From Lachnospiraceae bacterium (GTDB taxonomy: Bacteria > Bacillota > Clostridia > Lachnospirales > Lachnospiraceae), in NCBI GenBank assembly GCA_024403515.1, contig JAKSRS010000020.1, forward strand, positions 1-40,269: a stretch of 40,269 nt of DNA, read 5' to 3'. Below are positions 35,290 to 40,269 of the stretch, piece after piece. Numbering within the stretch: position 1 is the first letter of the stretch; each line of letters starts with the position of its first letter. The translations under genes were made by a program, and so were the position numbers. The notes below the pieces were generated by a model. That model made no database searches and was not told the origin of the DNA. It saw only the letters and a program-made list of their open reading frames with translations.

Positions 35290-35786
35290 TTTGTTGCCTC
35301 CTCAAGATTGCTGATATCGTAGGCGCCCAGTGACTTACCCGCAAAGTTGATGGCAAGTCTTTCGCACCATCTGTCCAGATACTCCTTGTCGCCATCACCT
35401 GAAAAAATCACTCCCCAGTCAGGGTTCTTTTTATATCGTGTTATATGTCTCATCTGTTTTCCAACCATATGAAGGTTCATTGTAAATAGTGGCATTAATC
35501 GGTCAACAATATTCTTGGTAGCATATGTAACAAAGCCAAACTTAGTATCCGAAACGAGCCATACCTGGTCGGCTTTAGAAATCTTTTTAAGCAATGGTTC
35601 GTAGTCGTCTTTTACAACGCACTCACCCGGTGTTTTAAGCCAGCAATAATTGCACCCAAGGCAATGAGATATATTTAATCTGCTTGCATCAACATATACA
35701 ATAGAGGAGTTCTCGTTTTCAGAATCCAGTCTTTTTAATACCCTTTCTCCAAGACCCTCTTTGGTTGTGTCTATTAATAAAATCAT
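35280..35786 (-). CDS. Iron-sulfur flavoprotein-like oxidoreductase
   Basis: A 168-residue flavodoxin-fold protein with the compact cysteine motif C42-x2-C45-x2-C48-x7-C56 typical of iron-sulfur flavoproteins of anaerobes, followed by VVKDDYEPLL and FGFVTYATKNIVDRL. Such proteins pass electrons from ferredoxin to small oxidants. The start MILLIDTTKEGLG lacks the usual SPR loop. AGGAG is 11 nt before ATG 35786. It follows the TetR gene by 6 nt. Confidence 0.78.
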   Translation of the reverse strand: MILLIDTTKEGLGERVLKRLDSENENSSIVYVDASRLNISHCLGCNYCWLKTPGECVVKDDYEPLLKKISKADQVWLVSDTKFGFVTYATKNIVDRLMPLFTMNLHMVGKQMRHITRYKKNPDWGVIFSGDGDKEYLDRWCERLAINFAGKSLGAYDISNLEEATKCM

Positions 35787-35792
35787 TTTTAT

Positions 35793-36398
35793 TTATTCTC
35801 CTGTTTTGGTTATGTATTTTTCGGCGTCAACGCCATATTTTGTAAAGCACATGACGCCCTGATCATAAATCATCTGAAAAGCAGTTTTTCTATCCAGTAG
35901 AAAAGAGTCCCAAAGTAGCATTGTTGCAAGACCGTGCGTGTAGATGACGACGTCCGCCACTATCCTGTCTACTTTTTCTCTTGGTAACGACAGTTCTTTG
36001 GACAGCATTTCTTTAATGAATTCATCCCCCAGAAGCGACTCGAAGCTTCTATCCTTAATGCTCAGATCATTTGCTCCATCCACACAAAGAAACTTAAAGA
36101 CATTAGGATGGTCTATGGCATTGGATATGTATATCTTTCCTGTTTCAAAAAATGCTTCAACTGCATTTAGTTTAGAAAGTCTTGCATTTAGCCCTTCAAA
36201 CAGTTTTTCCATTGAGTACTTATATAGTTCTTCCCTCATCTTTAACATATTTCCAAACTGCCATGAAATCGGCTGTGTCGAGCATCCTACCCTGGAAGCA
36301 ACGGTTTTAATGTTTACCATCGAATACCCTTCTTCTACAAGTATCTCGTATGCAGCCTGCAACATGGTTTCTTTGGAAATTTGCGTCTTTCTGCCCAT
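35793..36398 (-). CDS. TetR-family regulator
   Basis: A 201-residue repressor-type protein. The N-terminal helix-turn-helix (about 8-55) has the family pattern ETMLQAAYEILVEEGYSMVN, with IKTVASRVGCSTQPISWQFG. The C-terminal ligand-binding helices (about 60-195) are unspecific. It is first in the unit and probably represses it: a palindrome TAAACGCGTTTA lies right after the promoter. The ligand is unknown; control of flavoproteins suggests an oxidant or quinone-like signal, which is inference. Confidence 0.9.
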   Translation of the reverse strand: MGRKTQISKETMLQAAYEILVEEGYSMVNIKTVASRVGCSTQPISWQFGNMLKMREELYKYSMEKLFEGLNARLSKLNAVEAFFETGKIYISNAIDHPNVFKFLCVDGANDLSIKDRSFESLLGDEFIKEMLSKELSLPREKVDRIVADVVIYTHGLATMLLWDSFLLDRKTAFQMIYDQGVMCFTKYGVDAEKYITKTGE

Positions 36399-36418
36399 AT
36401 AGTTCCCTTTCTTTTATG

Positions 36419-36469
36419 TAAACGCGTTTATATAAATATGTTTATATAATATCCAATCTTTTTTGTCAA
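36419..36469 (-). promoter_or_regulatory. TetR operon promoter with overlapping operator
   Basis: On the minus strand TTGACA (36469-36464), a 17-bp spacer and TATAAA (36446-36441). Just downstream, near +4 to +15, lies the perfect 12-bp palindrome TAAACGCGTTTA (36419-36430). A GTTTATATAA direct repeat (36426-36435 and 36440-36449) spans the -10. This is the usual layout of a self-repressing TetR gene. Confidence 0.75.
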
Positions 36470-36470
36470 C

Positions 36471-36517
36471 AAAAAAACGTAGCTGCATTTGAAATAAAAC
36501 ATTTCAAATGCAACCAC
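36471..36517 (-). terminator. Terminator of the C39-like gene
   Basis: GCATTTGAAAT (36485-36495) pairs perfectly with ATTTCAAATGC (36501-36511) around AAAAC, extended by CGT/ACG pairs, and TTTTTTT follows on the minus strand (36477-36471). It directly precedes the -35 box of the TetR promoter. Confidence 0.9.
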
Positions 36518-36545
36518 GCTCTAATCATTATTCCTCATATATCCA

Positions 36546-37214
36546 CTATTCAACTACAAATATAGTGTTCTTTTCAAAGATTCCAACCGCAAATGCCAGT
36601 TTTATAAATAATGGCATGTCCGAATATGCTTCATAAGTCGTTCTTTTGACAAATTCATCGATGGAAATCTCTTCATAATAGCCATAGGGGTTTGCGATAA
36701 TGACCTTGTCGCCCGCAATATCCATTCCTGTTATTAGTGAATAGTGTAATGTCCACTCGTCTTCATATTTAGCCGCCCACTCAAATGGTACCGGATAACC
36801 GTTTGAAAGGGCCGTATAAACCTTTTCAATCAGCTCGGTATCAGACAAATATTTGTGCATTGTTGTTTTGTGGTCTGAAAACTGCTTGTTCATTTCACGG
36901 CAAAAGGACTTTCCCGTTGAAGTCACGACTTTTCCATACTCACTATAAAGACTTTCTTCTGTAATGTCCTTACCGACCCAGGCTGCGAACATTTCTATAA
37001 CTGCATAGCCGCATGATATATCCTGCTTTATGACGTCTACGTCATCTAAAAAAACCGGCGTCGCGTATCTCTCGTCATTATAGATAAAGGTATAATCGTC
37101 CGCCAAGCGGTTTGTTCGATAATTTAAAATCCCCAAAGAGATTCCTGCAGCCACTAAAATAATAACCACAAACGACACAATAATAGTGATTTTTTTAACC
37201 TTGTTGTTTCTCAT
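36546..37214 (-). CDS. Membrane-anchored C39-like papain-fold protein
   Basis: A 222-residue protein with one N-terminal membrane segment (about 8-31) and an external papain-like domain. Candidate catalytic residues are C68 in QDISCGYAV, H157 in WTLHYSLITG and N175 in IANPYGYY, in the order and spacing of peptidase C39-type proteins (which also include bacteriocin-processing peptidases). ATG 37214 has GAGG 8 nt upstream; the GTG six bases earlier is less likely. It is a single gene with its own terminator. The substrate is not known. Confidence 0.8.
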   Translation of the reverse strand: MRNNKVKKITIIVSFVVIILVAAGISLGILNYRTNRLADDYTFIYNDERYATPVFLDDVDVIKQDISCGYAVIEMFAAWVGKDITEESLYSEYGKVVTSTGKSFCREMNKQFSDHKTTMHKYLSDTELIEKVYTALSNGYPVPFEWAAKYEDEWTLHYSLITGMDIAGDKVIIANPYGYYEEISIDEFVKRTTYEAYSDMPLFIKLAFAVGIFEKNTIFVVE

Positions 37215-37335
37215 GTACACATCCTCGTTTCTAATTGATAAGTCATTTATACCTAAAATGTCTGTATCAATCTACCAAGGCGAGTTTACAATGTGTCAAC
37301 GTAAGGTTGCGATACCGCTGAATCTATTAAAAATA

Positions 37336-39234
37336 TTAGTCTGTCCTGGTTAAATCAAACTCACTTTTGGCGGCCTTAAGGATATCCATGTACTTACTGA
37401 TTCGGTTTCGGGTTGCCATTGTATCCAAGGTTTTCTGTAAGTTTTGAGCCTTATAAAGATATTCGGCCATATAGGGGTTGTATCTGCTTCCTCGCTGCTC
37501 ATATATTTCTTCAAAAACATCCGCAACGGTTTTAGTGTTGGAGTAATTACGACCAAGATGATCTGTTGCTGCATCCAGGCAGTCACAGATTGTAACCAGA
37601 TCAATAACAGGTCTGACTTCTGATTTGGTGTTATCAAAGTCAGCAGGATAACCAAATGAACCGTCGTAAGCCTTGTGATGACCTAAAATAACATCTTTAT
37701 ATTTAAGAAGAATCGGAACCTTGTCTAAAAGTGCCGCTCCTTCACTTGGATGACTCTTTATTATTTCAAACTCAAAGTCATCTATCTTACGGGTCTGAGT
37801 GTTAATGACATTTCCTATTCGAGTCTTTCCTATATCATGGTAAAGAGCTGCGTTAGTTATATAGTCAATTATCTCGTCTTTATTCTTAACAACTTCGTCT
37901 ACGCTATAGCCCCAGACTCCTTCAAATAATTCAGGCTGGTTTTCAAGCATATCAGTAGCAAGTACTCTGGTAAAATCCGACACCATGACAGAATGAATAT
38001 AAGTAGGTATATCTCTTTTAACCAGAAACTTTTCAAGCCACTCTAGCTGCAAGGTTTCATCGTCGTCTACTGCTATAATTGTTAAGCAGGCATCGTGAAT
38101 AAAACCATCTAAAAATGGTCCCGGAAGGTTTGCATAAAGTTCATTCCACATACGGTGCAAATCGCTAAGATACATCTTGGCCTGAGCTAAAGTCTTCTCA
38201 CGTGGAATACTGTAGGTTTCTATCCAGTTAAGAAGAAGCTGTGGCGTATTCATGTAGAAGTAAAGATAGTCCATATATTCATACGACATATCCACCAGTT
38301 TCTGGTGGTCAAAGCCGCCGCTTTTCATCAGGTAGTCTCTTCTATCCACGTAATATTTGGCTAAAAGATCAAAACCTTCTTCGGGTGTTATTTCCCCTCT
38401 GTTGGTCATAACAGCTACGTGAGCTCCGTAGGTTTCATAAGAAATTTCGTAATCCTTCTTACCAAGACTCATTTCTTCTGCATATACCCTGTCTGCTGTT
38501 TCAGTGAAATATTTCCTGGTTTCCTCAGAAGCGTCTTTTAAATGCTTATGAAATTCAAGCCATTCTTTCACCGTTCTTTCGGGCATTGAAGATATTCTTT
38601 CGTCTTCTCTATCGAGCGCCTGAACCATAGGCGATTTATAGAACATTAGCATTTCCTGAAGATAGTAACACGATGTATCGATGTCAATCTTATTGGCATC
38701 CATACCTACTACACAAAGATTATAGTAAATAACAAAGACTTTACGTCTTGCTTCCAATGTAAGCTGATTATAGAAAGCACGATATCCAAGTACTGCTGCC
38801 GCATCCTCTACGACACTCTGCGGATCTACCTTTCTTGTAAATCGGTCAAGTACTTCGATATTATGATAAAAACGAACTGCAAACAGATTAACTAGTTTGG
38901 AAAAGTCCTTATTCTTATTGTAGTAATCAATAAGGGTTTCCAGAAGAAGTTTCATAAGATGAAGATCATCAAAATCCCCATAATACATTTCCATGGTACT
39001 CTCATAAATGTAGTCAGCTTCTTCAGGTGTCCACGGCTCATCCTTAGTTTTAGAAAGTGCCTCTTCGAACTCTGAAATCAGCTCATTATTCTCCAAATAA
39101 AGGCGCTGAAGTTCTTTGGAACGTTCTATAAGCATCTTTTCAGTAAGGTCAACCTTGCTATCTGTCAACATTGAATCAAGTTCAATATGACGGTTCCAGT
39201 TTGCTAACAAAGTTTGAAATATGTCTTTACGCAT
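37336..39234 (-). CDS. HD-GYP-type protein, putative cyclic-di-GMP phosphodiesterase
   Basis: A 632-residue cytosolic protein. Residues 1-390 are all-helical with repeat-like hydrophobic spacing, resembling TPR-type sensors, without membrane segments. The C-terminal HD domain (about 410-625) has HDIGKTRIGN (H466-D467), KSHPSEG, GHHKAYDG (H519-H520) and the GYP motif as GSFGYPADF, with two extra residues compared with the usual DGxGYP. A second acidic site CDCLDAATD is also present. Family members degrade cyclic di-GMP to GMP. GGAGAAGG lies before ATG 39234; the frame to 39267 starts without a ribosome site. The 41-bp inverted repeat is 134 bases upstream of the start. Confidence 0.85.
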   Translation of the reverse strand: MRKDIFQTLLANWNRHIELDSMLTDSKVDLTEKMLIERSKELQRLYLENNELISEFEEALSKTKDEPWTPEEADYIYESTMEMYYGDFDDLHLMKLLLETLIDYYNKNKDFSKLVNLFAVRFYHNIEVLDRFTRKVDPQSVVEDAAAVLGYRAFYNQLTLEARRKVFVIYYNLCVVGMDANKIDIDTSCYYLQEMLMFYKSPMVQALDREDERISSMPERTVKEWLEFHKHLKDASEETRKYFTETADRVYAEEMSLGKKDYEISYETYGAHVAVMTNRGEITPEEGFDLLAKYYVDRRDYLMKSGGFDHQKLVDMSYEYMDYLYFYMNTPQLLLNWIETYSIPREKTLAQAKMYLSDLHRMWNELYANLPGPFLDGFIHDACLTIIAVDDDETLQLEWLEKFLVKRDIPTYIHSVMVSDFTRVLATDMLENQPELFEGVWGYSVDEVVKNKDEIIDYITNAALYHDIGKTRIGNVINTQTRKIDDFEFEIIKSHPSEGAALLDKVPILLKYKDVILGHHKAYDGSFGYPADFDNTKSEVRPVIDLVTICDCLDAATDHLGRNYSNTKTVADVFEEIYEQRGSRYNPYMAEYLYKAQNLQKTLDTMATRNRISKYMDILKAAKSEFDLTRTD

Positions 39235-39367
39235 AGTCCTTCTCCAAACGATCAATATATACCCCATTTAAACATTGCGTTCATTTACCATGCTCTGTTT
39301 GCTTGAATTGTATCAGAAAGTTTACCAAAATGGTAGTATTTATATGTGAATGGACCAAGGGGACGGG

Positions 39368-39453
39368 GAAAGTGAACCGGGGGGACGGGGTTAGTGGCTC
39401 ATTTTTGCCTGTGCAAAAATGAGCCACTAACCCCGTCCCCCCGGTTCACTTTC
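39368..39453. repeat. Perfect 41-bp inverted repeat with a 4-nt loop
   Basis: Arms 39368-39408 and 39413-39453 pair at every position around CTGT. The arm holds AAAGTGAACCGGGGGGACGG followed by GGTTAGTGGCTCATTTTTGC. The GGGGACGGGGTTAG...CATTTT core is the one seen at 7918-7997; a GGGGACGGGG copy also precedes the left arm (39359-39368). It ends five bases before the stop of the downstream unknown gene and has no T-run after the stem on either side, so it is not a normal terminator. It has the look of a mobile palindrome. Confidence 0.92.
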
Positions 39454-39458
39454 TTGTC

Positions 39459-39932
39459 CTACCTGAAATCTTCGACCACGTAAACAGTACTCGTTTCAGC
39501 TAAGTAAAACAGAAACAGCTCCGAGCCGTCTTTTTCTTTTAGATAAATTAGTTTGCACTTTTCCCACTCTGGAATCATATTGTCATTCACATCAATTTGC
39601 TCTATTATCTCTTTGACTCTTTCAACTTGCTCTATAGTGGAGGGCTTGGCATCAAGGAAAATATTCTCCAGTTTCAAGGCTGTGTTCTGCCTTCTTTGGC
39701 CCCCTTTTTCAACCGGGTAATCTATCACATGATAACGTACACCATCCCCATGAAAGCTTGGCGTTGAATACCCGAAAATATCTTTCGCACCTTCTTGAGG
39801 CAATTCTATTCCCCAGTTTATTCTAAGAACCGTTGTATACTTGTTCAGTGTCCTAAAAAGAAGAAAACACATTGCAAAAATGACACAAAAAATCCCTGCT
39901 ATTATAAATATTATCTTTTTAGATTTCTTCAT
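39459..39932 (-). CDS. Membrane-anchored protein of unknown function
   Basis: A 157-residue protein with a single N-terminal membrane segment (about 7-26, IIFIIAGIFCVIFAMCFLLF) and an external mixed alpha/beta domain. It contains INWGIELPQEG, FHGDGVRYHVIDYP and, at the end, LFLFYLAETSTVYVVEDF. I do not recognise a named family; similar one-TM proteins are common in Firmicutes. ATG 39932 has GGGG 7 nt upstream. The 41-bp inverted repeat begins five bases past its stop. Confidence 0.7.
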   Translation of the reverse strand: MKKSKKIIFIIAGIFCVIFAMCFLLFRTLNKYTTVLRINWGIELPQEGAKDIFGYSTPSFHGDGVRYHVIDYPVEKGGQRRQNTALKLENIFLDAKPSTIEQVERVKEIIEQIDVNDNMIPEWEKCKLIYLKEKDGSELFLFYLAETSTVYVVEDFR

Positions 39933-40178
39933 CCTGCTACCCCACTATAAAAACATGCAATCATATCATCTGCTTTTCGTACGTTTTGCGGTATATTTCT
40001 TAAGTTTACTTTATATCTCGTTTTGTAAGATGTCAACACACTTCATCACACAAAATCATTAATCTTAACATATTATAATTATGCCCGCTGCTTAAATCCT
40101 TTATACACTTTTTACTTCTTTTACCGCTATTCAAATCCCCTAAAATGCCTATGGATACAACCATTGGGCCCATTGAAT
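39933..40178. other. Gene-free AT-rich stretch near the right edge
   Basis: No ORF with a ribosome site is seen. The sequence is AT-rich with a short palindrome TGGGCCCA (40165-40172). It carries the upstream region of the 39932 gene; no convincing promoter could be named. Confidence 0.4.
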
Positions 40179-40211
40179 ACAAAAAGACCTTCGCATTTCT
40201 GCGAAGGTCTT
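40179..40211 (-). terminator. Intrinsic terminator of a gene to the right of the window
   Basis: AAGACCTTCGCA / TGCGAAGGTCTT is a perfect 12-bp stem with a TTTC loop (40184-40211). The minus strand continues TTTGT, so it ends a transcript entering from beyond the right edge. Which frame of 40212-40269 carries that gene's end cannot be decided. Confidence 0.85.
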
Positions 40212-40269
40212 GATCAATGTAGCAAACTAAAAATCATTGCAAATAATCCGAAGCGAGTATTCCATATAT

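Noticed and set aside
40212..40269. End of a minus-strand gene at the right edge
   Set aside because: All three minus frames are open for at least 11 codons; the terminator shows a gene ends near here but the frame cannot be chosen.

Overview
The window looks like a chromosomal segment of a low-GC anaerobic Firmicute, most likely a Lachnospiraceae (Butyrivibrio-like) clostridium. The pointers are a rubrerythrin, a ferredoxin-hydrogenase of the group B type, two thioredoxin reductases of different type, a long-form HPF, a CbxX/SpoVK-like AAA ATPase, and many cyclic-di-GMP and chemotaxis proteins next to glycoside hydrolases. The taxonomic call is inference from gene content and base composition. 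No rRNA, tRNA, CRISPR array, phage or complete insertion sequence was seen.

Layout. 1-4520: end of a secreted-protein gene, hpf, rubrerythrin, an NlpC/P60 cell-wall hydrolase translationally coupled to trxB, and a divergent FabG-like reductase. 4521-8062: a zinc-ribbon membrane protein and a LuxR/MalT-like regulator, bracketed on both sides by the same GC-rich repeat family. 8063-10526: housekeeping operon folA-greA-aroA. 10930-19165: lacZ (GH2), a membrane-anchored GNAT-like protein, and a GH31 alpha-glycosidase coupled to a double-AAA ATPase. 19250-21534: a small unknown protein and a monomeric [FeFe]-hydrogenase with a very good promoter that overlaps a candidate Rex (NADH-sensor) site. 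21889-26268: a six-TM chemoreceptor, then nadE co-transcribed with a thioredoxin-reductase-like flavoprotein that lacks the NADPH motifs. 26393-31537: two membrane diguanylate cyclases and a PilZ protein. 31753-34272: a tightly overlapping operon of a U32-like protein, an acyltransferase and a metallo-beta-lactamase-fold hydrolase. 34394-36398: TetR-controlled flavoprotein operon ending in a truncated AlkD remnant. 36546-39932: a C39-like papain-fold protein, an HD-GYP protein and a membrane-anchored unknown.

How it works together. Two themes stand out. Redox: rubrerythrin, NADPH-type TrxB, a putative ferredoxin-type TrxR, hydrogenase, NAD synthetase and two small flavoproteins sit within one 36-kb stretch. 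Cyclic-di-GMP and motility: two GGDEF proteins, a PilZ (YcgR-like) receptor, an HD-GYP protein and a chemoreceptor with a sigma-28-like promoter lie within about 18 kb.

The most unusual DNA structure is a family of GC-rich repeats at three places (4531-4679, 7902-8050, 39368-39453). It includes perfect inverted repeats with 38-bp and 41-bp arms and 4-nt loops that share a GGGGACGGGGTTAG core. No transposase for them is present. Several gene starts were moved from the longest ORF to the ATG with a good Shine-Dalgarno site; four genes appear to use TTG or GTG starts.
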